A DNA stretch of 64,000 nt from Phoronis australis (lineage: Eukaryota > Phoronida > Phoronidae), in assembly GCA_002633005.1 (NCBI GenBank), contig NMRA01000173.1:263392-327391 (forward strand), written 5' to 3'. Both the position numbers and the translations under genes were made by a program. How positions within the stretch are numbered: position 1 is the stretch's first letter; every line of letters begins with the position of its first letter. Of the stretch, positions 47,101 to 57,750 are shown piece after piece. A model generated the notes under the pieces. It had not been told where the DNA came from. It was given only the letters and a program-made list of their open reading frames with translations, and ran no database searches.

Positions 47101-50100
47101 GAAAAGAAATTGGCGCGAAATGCTTGCCTCCTAAAACGTCACTTCCGGAGTAGCGGACGAGTAATTAAAAAAATTACGAAAAGCTGTAATTAAGTGGAAA
47201 ATATGTCTAGGATAACCAACCAACCTTATTTTAGCTCAAAATGACATGAAAAAAGGTTGCCTTCGCCTTTAACAGTTCACAACTAGAGGCCTACCCTTAA
47301 CAGTTCACAACAATGACCAGCTGAACAGATGTGGACCCCTTGACATATTGTCAAACATAATCTATAGCCACAAGGTTGATCAGTCTTACATATGCCAAGC
47401 ACAAGACCAACACTGCCTTCAACTAGTATTCAAATATAATTTTGTTGTATCCAACATAACCTGTTAGACATATGCAAAGATGATTAATCATCATTGCAGC
47501 ACCTTGAAATGTAAACTCTTGTTAAAATGACCAGATGCCATTCTTCTCAACACCTTGTGACTGCTGACTAACATTATGACATCCAACTAATACAGATACA
47601 ACACCTTGCTGTCAACATCAAACTGGCTCTTGACATAATTCTCATAGAACTCCAGTGGAGTGACAGGTCCCACACGGATATACTCTTTCTTCTTGTTATA
47701 AACTTCCCATGTGAACGAGTCAGGAGGTGTACCCAGGCAGATGCTTATGATACGATGAAGCTGTAACAGTCAGAAAAATTGTCAGACCTACTCTTGTGTG
47801 CATTTAACACCTCACAGGAAGTCTACAATCACAGCAGCAACAAATGCGTCCACAGCAAAAGAAAAATCACTAGACTGTGTGATAACTTATACAAGACAAA
47901 TAGCAGGGACTTTTGACTTCTTCAGTAATACAAAACATCAAAGAACAGCCAACCTGCCGCAAACATTTTATTAAACAATTCTTACTTGTTATTTAATATA
48001 CCAATCAGCGCGCACAAATTAAGTCTTGAAGTTGTTTAACTGCCATGAAATAACAAGAATAAAAAAAACATGCTACAGACGTGCTGAGCATGAATGCATC
48101 AATAAGATGTACAAAAACAGCCATTATACACTTACTGTCTCCACGACACACTTACTGTCTCTATGACACACTTACTGTCTCCATCATGTCAGTTTGAGCA
48201 GTAGACATCTGCTCCTCTGTTGCTCCATCTGCAACCATCTTGTAGAAAGCAGAGCAGAATTCACGCAGCTGAAATAAAAACAATAAACTATATAGTCAAA
48301 CATGGGGCAAGTATGGTTATATGTTCCCTATATAAGTTATACTGAACTGGTCAAGTATGGTATATGTTCCCTAGATGAGTTATGTTGAGCTGGTTACTTG
48401 ATGGACATTATGTTTCATCCAGCTGAATAACTGGATGTGAAAAAATATAGATCACTGCTTGTAGAACTTACTGAAAAATAATCTTCCCAATGTTGCGGAG
48501 CTGTGTGGAGATTGATGACTGACTGCTTCCAACAAATAATTTGTCGCCCTCTGATGGTGTTCATAGACAACTCCAAAGCCTCAGAGTGCGAGTCTGACAA
48601 CTTAAATTTGACACATCCGTGTCTGTTCAAAGTTGGGCTTCAAAACAGCCGCTCAGCAAGAACACGGCACAGCAAACACCCGTGGTTTAAACTGTGCTGT
48701 GTTAGATCATCTTGGTGACACTCAGTCGAGAAAGCAAACATAAGGGTACTAGACAGAGAATGTTATTGGTTTAAGTGAAGTGTCAAAGGGGTTGTCTATA
48801 TTAAGCCAAGAATCCCTCTTGGAATGGGTCAGGGGCCTGTTCCAAGAAAATTGACTAAGCTGAGACAAATTTTAAATTTCAGTCAATTTTAAGATAGAAT
48901 TTAAGTTTGTCTAATAAGTAAGTTTCAAGAAAAAGATCTTAAAGTTTTAATTGAGTTTTTGACTGAAGTTTAATTGTTTTAATTTTGACTAACTTACTGG
49001 ATGTGGAAGTTTCAAAGTTTAAAGTTGAGACAAATCTTATACTCAAGTGAAAAATGAACTTAAGTCGGTTTCTTGGAAAGAACCCCATATTTAAGTTGCA
49101 CATTTCATGGCCTTGGAGTTGGTGTCTAGAAACACTGGCCAAGGGTGACATAATTTTCACAGCATCCAATCAGCCATCAATCCCTATTAGGAGCTAGGTG
49201 GCACTGTAACATCATGAAAACTATTTTATAGAGTTCCAGAAGTTGTGATTTAGTGTTATTAGAAATTTGTACATCAGGAAAACCTATGGGCGTGACAAAG
49301 TTTTGCTATATTAGCCACCAGGTGTCAGTATTTATAGTCTTTATAAACCTTGAACTGGAGTTTAAAACACAGAAGTATTGGTTCTTCTAAAGCCATGTCA
49401 CCAGGTTATTATCTTTTGTTTGAATTGAAATTGGATCCAATAAATCGCTTGGAATTCCTATGACAACAATAAGTTGTATTTTTGCTGACTTGAGACAGCT
49501 ACACTGACCCTTGTGATCTTTTACAACAAGGAAATGCTATATGTCCAGGAAAACTACAAAAACTTTGTTGGAAAACATGAAAAGTAGTCGTCAATCATGA
49601 AACTTGAGGTCATGGGTTGAGTTGAGCAACTAAAATCTGAAGTTGTGTTTGATGAGTAAGGCTGAGACTCAGGTCGCCACTGCCAATCTGAGGTTGCATT
49701 TTGCGAGCTCTGCCAACAATTCTCAGAAATTCAATCGTACATTATTTTTTTTGTTTATTCACCAGACTGTTTCACAACTTACTTTGTTATAAACTGATCT
49801 TAAATGTAAATACTATGTTGTGACACAACAAAAGTTTTGCCAAATCAAGTTTTTGTATTTTGCGGGGAAATGTAATGTGTCATATTATATTATTCATAAG
49901 AGCAAACAAGAAATATTATATTATAGACATATAAATGCCTGACCTTTGTCTTAAGTATGGTGTTCAGCCTACGGCTATTCTCAGCACTCCACGCCTCATT
50001 CCAACACTTCTTTGGCATCACACCGTACTTCTTGATCAGGTTGACCAGCATGTCCCATTGACCACCATCACAGGTAGGATCCGACAACAGGTGAGTGACC

Positions 50101-53100
50101 AGTCGACTGTCTGGGGTCACACCCTCACGTGCTACCTTGGCAAAACTCTCCAGTGCGTAGTTACACCTCTCAACCTGAGAAGAGTTTTTGGACATGCTGT
50201 TGAAGCATCCATGACATACCAAAACCTAACATAATAAGATTTTGAATAGGCTGAAGCCGACTCGATTTATGTTAATATTTCAAAGAAGACCTGACAAAGT
50301 ATTAATGTCATCACCTTCCTTAGATTAACGTAAGATGACCTTTCGAAGACAATAGGCCAAATTATGAACTACTTTAAATATGCCCTATGACGAAGACACT
50401 GAAAGAAACGACAACTGGAAGATGATGACAACATTAACCAAAACTTTATGAAGTGAGAAATGCTTCAATAAAATCTCACTTTATCCCAGAAGAACAGATA
50501 GTTCTGACTGAATTCGAATTCTTCTACGTCATAATGTTTCATAAATGGAACTCTCAGACAGTTCATACAAGCAAAGATCCAGCAACGCCCAGAACTCTTC
50601 TGATTAGTCATTGGCTTGCCTTCCATCTCCACCTGAGAAAAAAAAAACAAAATTACAGAAAGAATTACCGTAATCGTTCGGGTTAACGCCCATGCTCAGT
50701 TAACCGCCCACCCCCTACTTTAGGTGGATTTTCGATTTAACCGCCCACTGCTCAGTTAAGCGCCCCCCTACGATTTTTGAAGATTTCCAGTTAAGCGCCC
50801 ACCTCTCGGTTAAGCGCCCATCCCGGACTTTTAAAGAATGAAGATTTAGTGCCCAGTGCTAAGGAAACGGTGATTCCCCGACTTTTACAAAAAGATCGAT
50901 GATCACAATGAGCGTAACAACGCCGGGGCCTTCAAGACGGTGGTTTAGCAATGTGAATTACAATACAAGGAGTTCTTGTCTTGGGTCATGGACTCACTTC
51001 AAAATATAATACTTTAACGTTTTTGTCACTTTATTTTCTTCCCATGTTTACAAAGTTTAAGAACGCCGCCGGCGTCAAAACCTCCGCTTTCAGCGACTTT
51101 GTCTGCCGCACTGAGTTTCGGTCTGCAGTGCACTAGATAAAATATATATTCGAAAAAATCAGGCCAGGCAAATGTGACAATGGTTTTGCCAACCCTCCAA
51201 ATTCTCTTAAGGTGGGAAGCTCTCGTATTTTGAAGAAATCTCACAACTCACGGAAAGATTTCAAATTCTCATTTTGATGAATGTAACTGCCGGGTTGTAG
51301 AGGACGTGTGGCGACCGAAGGGGATAGTACAAGTGCCTTACTGGGTTACCGATTTCGTTGCTGCCTATCGATTTCTGAATTCAAAGGTTTGCAATAATGT
51401 TTGTTTGTGTATGATCTTGAAGTAATAAAAAACAGCTAGTCAAATTTTGTTTTTTGCTTATTGCATCTCAGTCAAACTGGCGTTACCAGATTTAACTATT
51501 GTCGCTGTCTGTTCTTTATTTTTTCTTGCGTCAGCCCCCACGTATAAGCGTGACTGTGAAATATTGTTTCCACATCCCCTTTTTGCCATCCAGAATAATT
51601 TTGTTTATACATTGGCCAGTTTCTTACCATTCGAGTCTGCAATATCTACGACGTAGACTGACTGAAAATTGGCGATAGTGGGTAGGACTGCACACAGCTA
51701 GCTACTGGCATGGGCTTAGGGAGCATCGAGAAATATCGGAATAGACTTGACATCGCAGGTTTGGGGAACATTGGCAATGGAGGAATATCGTAAAGAACTG
51801 GGTCTTTCGTAACAACAGCTTAAAAGTACATAGTCACGCCCGTTTTTGTTACTTAGGGCTATTCTCTTTTGATGTGTGACTTTGTAGTCATTTTGGAGCA
51901 CGTGCGCAAGTTCCCACACTTTGCAGTGCATGTTACCTTGACACCAACATGTGATTGACAGGTGCTCACTCGTAGGCCCTACGTGCGTGCTGATTCCCGC
52001 CGCTATCTTTGGCCATAAAAAACGAGATGCATATTGGAAGAGACCGTTTTATTACTTGACGGCATTTCCAAGTCACGACTGTCAGCCGACTGAGACATTG
52101 CTTGCTAACAGCGAGACCGAACAGTGCCGCAGTGCGATAGGCCTATTGCAAGTGATATAAATAGGATAATCTGGATATCTTGCATGAAAAATAAATGTTT
52201 TTCCACCACGAAGTTTGGTAAGGCGATTGTTAAAGAATGAATTGAAACATCGCTGTTTTGTGGCGTTTTATCACATATTTATGTCGTGGCTCGAAATTGT
52301 ATTCTTGATTGACGAGTAGCTCACGACCGCTTAACACCGATTCTTGGCGCAACGGCAAGTGAGCAATGCCGGGCGGTCGAGATAAAACAGCTAGCCGCAG
52401 AACCATACGCTGAAAATGTCATTGAGTCACAGAGTGTCGACTATAAACATCCTAAACACAAAAAACATCTGAATTAAGTTTTTAAAACTTTTATTACAAC
52501 TCATTTTAAAACTGCTCTCAGACTATGAACTTGGCAGCTCAGTACGAGACTGTAACCATAAATTTGATGTCTGCTGTGACCTCTGCAACACGTGAAGCTT
52601 GCACGCGCGCACTTTAACAAGGTCACATCTTAAAATAGTTGCAATCCAAGTAGAGGCTGCGTGGTCACTGGTCGTCTGCGCTCTAGAGGGCAAAGTAACA
52701 AGACCGCAGGACGCCACGGGGCTATTACTCAGTAATCCTGTAAATTTAACAGTGAATAACTAATCTGAGGGCAAGAGAATCTTTGTTGGGATCATCCGCT
52801 GTTATGACATTTTTTTCGTCATGTGGCGACGTGACGATAACGCTCTTTGAAAAGTACTACGCGTTCCGAGTACGAGGTAAGATTAACCGCCCAGGGCGGT
52901 TGCCTGTCGTAATAAGCGCCCATGTTCGGTTAACCACCCACCCTGGATTTCTTGAAATTTCACGTTTAAGCGCCCATGTCTGGTTAACCGCCCACCCCCG
53001 ATTTTTTGGGTTTGCCAATTTAACCGCCCAGGGCGTTAACCCGAACGATTACGGTATTTTGCAAACCACATATTTATTTAAGTCATTTCTAAAGGGAGGG

Positions 53101-54505
53101 ATTTCAGATATTATGTCATCCATTTTCAATAGAAATTTTCACCCAAACTGGCCATTATTATGGTAAGCAGATTTAGAAAGCAGGTTATCTAGTACTGTGT
53201 GTCACCATATCAAATTTGTGATACAGAATTTGCATGTCATTATTACAATACTTCAACAGACGAAGTTATTTCTTTTATAAACACTGATGAATAAACTTTC
53301 GACATTCTGCATCTTCCCAAGAATACAACACTGCAAACATTTTGGTTTGACTGAAAAAGCAAACACTCCAAACACTCAGTAAATGGAATTAAGATGGACA
53401 TGTGTGGCATTACTTTGAATAATAGAAGACTGACATGTCACTTACCTTATGACTGAATACATGAGCTGTTTCCTCACGCCAACGGTGGTTCAATGAGTTT
53501 TCTAAAGGATCCCTTGATATACACGCATTCTGCGCCAACAGGTTTTTGGGGTCACTCTCAAATTTCTCTTGGAATGATGCAAGGGTCGGCTTTGACAGAG
53601 CTGAAATAATGACAGGCTGTGAATAAGATGGGGCAAGTTGAGCACATAGCGCATGAAGAAGAGATATGGAAATGTTTATGTATCAAGTCTTTGTTAAAGA
53701 TTAAATGTCTGAATACAATTCAAATGAAATGCAGTTTTCCAATCAACAAACCAGATATGCAAAATTTACCCTACTGGGCTTGTGTTAAATAGTGAAAGTA
53801 CAAAGTCAAAGATTGTACATTACAAAAGGCAATCAAGAAGGGCAAATCTGATAGAAACATTTACTCACCATGAGGTCTTATTTCACTCATATGCAAATTA
53901 CATGAGGTGGATACATTTCTACTGATAGATGTTATAAAGTGTCTATTAGTAACTAACACCCTCTGCATGTGCTTAAGAGTAATCATATTCAGCTATCTAA
54001 CTTTCAATTGTCTACCAAAAAGTCAGGATTTTTGCAAGCTTCAGAATAATTCGGAGACTTGGAAAAATGTACGGAATGAGTTGTGCAGCTGTGAAAAATA
54101 GCAAAAATGTGAAAATGGTTTAACTAAAATTTTGATGAATTTCTTTTCAATGATTTTAAAGAGCCAGTGACTTCCACATAAGGCCATAAGGGATATGGAA
54201 ACAAAACAAGTTCAGTCAAAAAAGCTATTTGTATCAAGCTGGAATACAACTCTCGAATGAACAAGGGCTTGTATGAGATTCAGAGTGAAAACAAAAGAAA
54301 TTATCTCTGTCTAAATGTAGCTTAATCGTCCAAACACTGAGTAGGCTACTAGTGACTGCCAGACAGACCACGCAGCGATGCGTCAAGTCAACACCGATAG
54401 TCGACCTATTCCTTGGAAGTGACGAACGCGACGAACACCTGATTTCGACAGTTTATTCTGAACAACACAGAATTTCTTGGTCATAAATTATGAAGTACCT
54501 GGCAT
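35136..54505 (-). CDS. BLMH: Bleomycin hydrolase (C1B cysteine aminopeptidase), complete, 11 exons
   Basis: Exons in transcript order: 54499-54505, 53446-53600, 50480-50632, 49944-50174, 48176-48268, 47605-47760, 45510-45668, 41681-41748, 40824-40944, 37841-37904, 35136-35299. Total 1371 bases, 456 residues; human BLMH has 455. All phases fit. It is a cytosolic, papain-fold, hexameric ring peptidase that hydrolyses bleomycin and homocysteine thiolactone and trims peptides. Catalytic residues are Cys71 (QKSSGRCWIF), His370 (ESLMTHAM) and Asn392 (RVENSWG). Other anchors are EEFEFSQNYLFFWDK, DGGQWDMLVN, VEYLNNMVGG and WFGCDVGKHF. The C-terminus PPWDPMGALAHPNTM runs four residues past the usual MGALAE; this tail lies in the active-site cleft in known structures. 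Exon 1 (ATG CCA G) is tiny and was set by phase only. Introns contain an assembly gap, a 2.4-kb transposon, THAP and hAT-type elements, and six minisatellites. Confidence 0.96.
35495..36016. mobile_element. CAGGG-ended non-autonomous DNA transposon, copy 1
   Basis: Terminal inverted repeat CAGGGCTTGGAAT / ATTCCAAGCCCTG, flanked by a perfect 6-base duplication TATCAA (35489-35494 and 36017-36022). Nearly identical to 62254-62767. A short ORF (35740-35829, [20 protein letters not shown]...) is preserved in both copies with substitutions only. The ends suggest a hAT-type element with unusual 6-base target duplication. Located in BLMH intron 10. Confidence 0.88.
36060..36500 (+). repeat. Degenerate fragment of the CTCF-motif composite repeat
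   Basis: Contains AATTGCCACTAGGGAACACA (about 36158) and ATTGCCACAAGAGAACACC (about 36350) with the intervening phrases of the larger copy at 42-45 kb. Directly adjoins the right side of the CAGGG element. Confidence 0.55.
37841..37904 (-). CDS. BLMH: BLMH exon 10, catalytic asparagine
   Basis: 64 bases, encoding DGNPIKYRVENSWGEKDIAE and K with one base left over. The 15-base GC-rich repeat begins about 65 bases upstream of its acceptor. Confidence 0.94.
37965..38200. repeat. 15-base GC-rich minisatellite in BLMH intron 9
   Basis: About 15 copies of GGACCAGGCGGCACA and variants. The plus strand reads GPGGT repeats, which superficially look collagen-like; it is intronic and antisense to BLMH. 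Confidence 0.94.
38683..38747 (+). other. Candidate exon on the strand opposite BLMH
   Basis: Acceptor TTAACAG and donor GTAAGC enclose an open stretch, VFQQEYPEVWQQLERFNIHK and K, GC-richer than its flanks. In phase with 33073-33125. A weak terminal candidate follows after an ACTTGTAG acceptor at about 39596. No family recognised. Confidence 0.3.
39134..39316 (+). other. Unidentified ORF, protein-like composition
   Basis: 60 codons, LFDDAINGTESEGWLQEVHC then LLFRKDTVVFDSSRNKLFEK. The composition looks more protein-like than nearby ORFs. No family recognised; it may be a gene or transposon remnant inside a BLMH intron. Confidence 0.2.
39931..40634. repeat. 39-base minisatellite, 18 copies, higher-order structure
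   Basis: Unit CTGTACTGTTGTGAAATGTA plus GCTTTGTAGCACTCAAGTA. Variant units recur as a four-unit block (156 bases), seen from unit 10 on in the order VVKCSFV, LVKCSFL, LVKCGFV, LVKCGIV (plus-frame coding). No stops on either strand, so 262- and 285-codon ORFs run through it. Confidence 0.95.
40824..40944 (-). CDS. BLMH: BLMH exon 9, catalytic histidine
   Basis: Encodes HDYQLVFNTSVRN and GESLMTHAMVITAVSLDK. It lies between two different 39-base minisatellites: 41038-41272 upstream and 39931-40634 downstream. Confidence 0.95.
41038..41272. repeat. 39-base minisatellite, six near-identical copies
   Basis: Unit TGTATCACTAGATTACATTA plus GGTGATCACATCTTTATTG; copies are almost base-identical. It starts 93 bases upstream of the BLMH exon 9 acceptor. 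Unrelated in sequence to the other 39-base array 400 bases away. Confidence 0.95.
42595..43654 (+). mobile_element. 1.06-kb THAP-bearing DNA transposon nested in the composite repeat
   Basis: Ends AAGGAGAATGCCACCC (left) and GGGTGGCATGCTCCTT (right) are inverted with one mismatch in 16. The composite-repeat sequence breaks at CACTTACTAAATTT on the left and resumes at TAATAAAGATCCTGC on the right, continuous with uninterrupted units (44490). THAP domains are found in P-element-type transposases, so a P-like element is possible. Confidence 0.7.
42770..42951 (+). CDS. THAP zinc-finger exon
   Basis: From ATG 42770 (or the in-frame upstream 42725): MLRCIVPTCSNYASARKVGT then SFFRLHRESEMLRRWLAVVK. 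This matches the THAP start (C-x4-C, then FxFP-like F-F-R, then W), with the later C-x2-H half expected on another exon. A GTGAGT donor follows at 42952. THAP domains are DNA-binding modules of P-element transposases and their host-derived relatives. Confidence 0.55.
45924..46077. repeat. 28-base minisatellite entering the assembly gap
   Basis: Five and a half identical copies of AACTAGAGGCCTACCCTTAA plus CAGTTCAC, running directly into the N block. Confidence 0.95.
46078..47000. other. Assembly gap (923 N)
   Basis: Unresolved bases inside BLMH intron 6, starting within a minisatellite. No coding exon is missing from BLMH. Confidence 0.99.
47265..47310. repeat. 28-base minisatellite, resumption after the gap
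   Basis: About 1.6 copies of the same unit as 45924-46077, separated from the gap by 264 bases of unrelated sequence. Confidence 0.9.
48129..48180 (-). repeat. 20-base repeat carrying the BLMH exon 5 donor
   Basis: Three units (minus strand GAGACAGTAAGTGTGTCATA). Each holds a full GTAAGT donor; the first one in transcript order is the authentic exon end. Confidence 0.93.
48176..48268 (-). CDS. BLMH: BLMH exon 5, whose donor site is triplicated
   Basis: 31 codons (LREFCSAFYKMVADGATEEQ...). The donor GAGACA|GTAAGT is followed by two more copies at 20-base spacing. Use of a later donor would add VSVS and a stop. Confidence 0.94.
50480..50632 (-). CDS. BLMH: BLMH exon 3, catalytic cysteine
   Basis: 51 codons, phase 0 at both ends, acceptor TTTCTCAG and donor GTGAGA. 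Holds NQKSSGRCWIF, the papain-type nucleophile, and EFEFSQNYLFFWDK. The 2.4-kb element begins 36 bases upstream of its acceptor. Confidence 0.96.
50668..53054. mobile_element. 2.4-kb non-autonomous DNA transposon in BLMH intron 2
   Basis: Perfect ends CCGTAATCGTTCGGGTTAAC at left and the reverse complement at right, with TA on both sides. Subterminal GTTAACCGCCCA and TAAGCGCCCA repeats occur at both ends (50700-50830, 52880-53020). Interior ORFs are short (maximum about 72 codons) and unrecognised, so no transposase is evident. It is GC-richer than the host intron. Confidence 0.85.
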
Positions 54506-55421
54506 TTTGGAGACGAATATTCACAAAATGGAACAAAATAAGTGGGAAAAGACCAAACGAAACTGAAAACAACCCTGATAAGTGATGAAATTGCAAATCA
54601 CGAGCAGAGCAGGAAGTGTAGAAATTGTATACATTCGATTATTAATTAAAACTCATAAATATATGTTTTACACGTGTTCTGTATAATCACATGAAACACA
54701 TTTGATTGATACGAAATAACGAATTTATCAAATTATTGACCTTTTGGAAGAAATTCAACAAATGTCGAATAGATCAATCAATGAGAAAACAACACTGTAG
54801 TTTCCGGTTCATGTTTTGCAAGTGCAAAGTTGCGGGTCGGAATTTAGCAGCAACATTGTGGAATGCAAGTCCAATCTTCGATCTTGTTCATCGGTAAGAA
54901 GTGCTTTTGGCACATTTTAGAGTTATTTCAAATGAAAGCTCATGTTTCGTGCTGTGTTCACATTTGTTGCTGAACTGAAGTTAAACTTGTTTTGTAACTT
55001 GTACTCGGGTACCCAATGGTCGTCCGCCTACGCATAAAACCGGCTTATTGTCGTACTCACCCAATTATTCCACTTCAAAGTTATACTCTGCATAGAACTT
55101 GATTTGACTCTCACAAATCCATAGTATTAGTTGATTCAAAAGTTTTCTTTTATTTATGCCGAGTTGTTTGAACTGTGCATTGCTTTTCGGCAGCCATTTT
55201 ATAATGACTCCTATGGTCGTCATATGCTGCCGCCTTTTGAAAGAACAGAAAACCACACAGAAAAAGGCCAAGAAAATAGTGGAAAGTGGTTTACAGCAAT
55301 TCTACTACAACCACAAACTGTTTTACTAGTATGATATCGATTTTTAAATCGATTAAAATTGATTTAGAATTTCAGTTCTGGAAAATAAATCGCAATTGCT
55401 TTATTCCAGATAGACCTTACT

Positions 55422-55557
55422 TATTTTCTATTTGTGTCCTCTTTATTTGACTTTTTACTCTTGTTGTTCTTAACACCACTTATCTCTGCTGTCTTTCCTT
55501 TTCTTTTCAGTTTTTCTTCATTCTCTGTTAACACCTTGTCAGCCAAAGCAGAACTGA
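55422..55557 (-). other. Candidate terminal exon, copy 1
   Basis: After a TTTCAG acceptor the minus strand reads SALADKVLTENEEKLKRKGK then a Lys/Asn-rich tail and TAA. The equivalent in unit 2 (about 56804-56940) keeps the frame with substitutions only and keeps an AG acceptor (CTTACAG). No family recognised. Confidence 0.35.
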
Positions 55558-56305
55558 AACCCTTTGAGACTTTGTCGGTGCAAGTTGATCATTGAACCTC
55601 GATACAATTGTTCTAATAAATTACCCAATATCGTATTGTTTGATTTTTTTTTCTCACCTTTAACAGGCTTCTGCAATCATAAATAAAGTTGTATTTGCAT
55701 TTTATTGCTCAATCTCTTCTTTTATTTTTGATTATGTCATGCTGTGTTGTATGTAACAATGCAATATAGTGAAATAAAGTCAATGTTTTACTTTATTGGT
55801 GGCCATTCCCTATCAATTCAAGTATTTTAATTTTCTTCAAATAAATTCAAAATGCTTTAACCAAAAATTTCAACATAAATGTTGAGCTCAGTACTTTGTT
55901 TTGCAATAAAAAATAAGTGGACAATATTTTGATGACCAAGGCGTGGGCCGAAACTGTTAAGCACCCAGCGTGTTCCATTTGTCTGCTGCGTTTTTCCTTT
56001 GGCCTAACGGGTGTCGGTTGGTGCCTGGGACAAATAGATACATTGCATAAACAATATCTGGGTAGGTTTTTGTTCCGTCTGAAGAAAATTTAATTTCGAA
56101 AATATCTTCTGAAAATGAACAAAAAAGTGCATTAGTAAAATCTACAAGTTTTTGAGTGGTCTCAAAAAAACAGTCGGTAAATGCATTAATTTTAGTCTCA
56201 GTTCTTCCATGCGTGTTTCTCCCGAGAGGTTAGTACCTAACGTGCAGACGAGCACTCCAAATTGGAACGCTAAGTCCCGCGTGGCTGCGCTGCACGCGAA
56301 AGAAG

Positions 56306-56339
56306 ATGGCGGACGACCTTTGGAGCCTGACGACGATAG
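56306..56339 (+). other. Candidate first coding exon, copy 1 (second copy near 57700)
   Basis: AAGATGGCGGACGACC gives MADDLWSLTTI, then G|GTATCC donor. The same 34 bases recur in unit 2. The following sequence does not join in frame to fructosamine kinase exon 1, so the product is unknown. Confidence 0.3.
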
Positions 56340-57750
56340 GTATCCGGACTATACTATAGGCCTAGCTAGTGAACCTGCAGTAATATACTCGGGAACCCAA
56401 TGGTCGTCCGCCTAAGCATAAAACCGGCTTGTTGTCGTACTCACCCAATCATTCCACTTCAAAGTTATGATCTGAATAGGATTTGATTTAACTCTCACAA
56501 ATATATAGTATTCGTTGATTCAAACGTTTTCTTTTACTTAAGCCGAGTTGTTCAACTGTGCATTGGTTTTCGGCAGCCATTTTATAATGACACCTATGGT
56601 CGTCATGTGCTGCCGCCTTTTGAAAGGACAGAAAACCACACAGAAAAAGGCCAAGAAAATAGTGGAAAGTGGTTTACAGCAACTCTACTTCAACCACAAA
56701 CTGTTTTACTGGTATGATATCGATTTTTAAATCGATTAAAATTGATTTAGAATTTCAGTTCTGGAAAATAAATCACAATTGTTTTATTCCAGGCAGACCT
56801 TACTTATTTTGTATTTGTGACCTCTTTATTTGACTTTTTGCTCTTGTTGTTCTTAACATCACTTATCTCTGCTGTCCTTCTTTTTCTTTTCAGTTTCTCT
56901 TCATTCTCTGTTAACACCTTGTCAGCCAAAACAGAACTGTAAGCCTTTGAGACTTGGTAGGCGGAAGTTGATCATTGAACCTCGATACAATTGTTCTAAT
57001 AAATTACCCATAATTGTATTGTTTGATTTTTTCTCATCTTTAACAGGCTTCTGCATTCATAAATAAATAAATAAATACCCAAGTTGCATTTGAATTTTAT
57101 TGCTCAATCTCTTCTTTTATTTTTGATTATGTCATGCTGTGTTGTATGTAACAAATGCAATATAGTGAAATAAAGTCAATGTTTTACTTTATTGGTGGCC
57201 ATTCTCTATCAATTCAAGTATTTTAATTTTCTTCAAATAAATTCAAAATGCTTTAACCAAAATTTTCAACATAAATGTTGAGTTCAGTACTGTGTTTTGC
57301 AATAAAAAAACAAGTGAACAATATTTTGATGACCAAGGCGTGGGCCGAAACTGTTAAGCACCCAGCGTGTTCCATTTGTCTGCTGCGTTTTTCCTTTGGC
57401 CTAACAGATGTCGGTTAGTGCCTGGGACAAATAGATACATTGCATAAACAATCTCTGAGTTGTTTTTTGTTCCGTCTGAAGAAAATTTAATTTCGAAAAT
57501 AACTTCTGAAAATGAACAAAAAAGTGCATTAGTAAAATCTACAAGTTTTTAAGTGGTCTCAAAAAACAGACGGTAAATGTATTAATTTTAGTCTCAGTTC
57601 TTCCATGTGTGTTTCTCCTGAGAGGTTAGTACCTAACGTGCAGACGAGCACTCCAAATTGGAATGCTAAGTCCCGCGTGGCTGCGCTGCACGCGAAAGAA
57701 GATGGCGGACGACCTTTGGAGCCTGACGACGATAGGTATCCGGACTATAA

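Larger units (their letters stand above)
55002..57750. repeat. Tandem duplication of a 1.38-kb segment
   Basis: TACTCGGGWACCCAATGGTC begins at 55002 and again at 56386; the two units stay alignable to GTATCCGGACTATA (56340 and about 57735) with point changes and few small indels. A third, much more diverged partial unit seems to start near 57765. Exon-like pieces inside are listed separately. The segment lies just upstream of BLMH. Confidence 0.9.

Noticed and set aside
54706-54897. 63-codon ORF upstream of BLMH (CRIDQSMRKQHCSFRFMF...)
   Set aside because: No splice sites, homology or conserved frame; probably chance in 5' flank.
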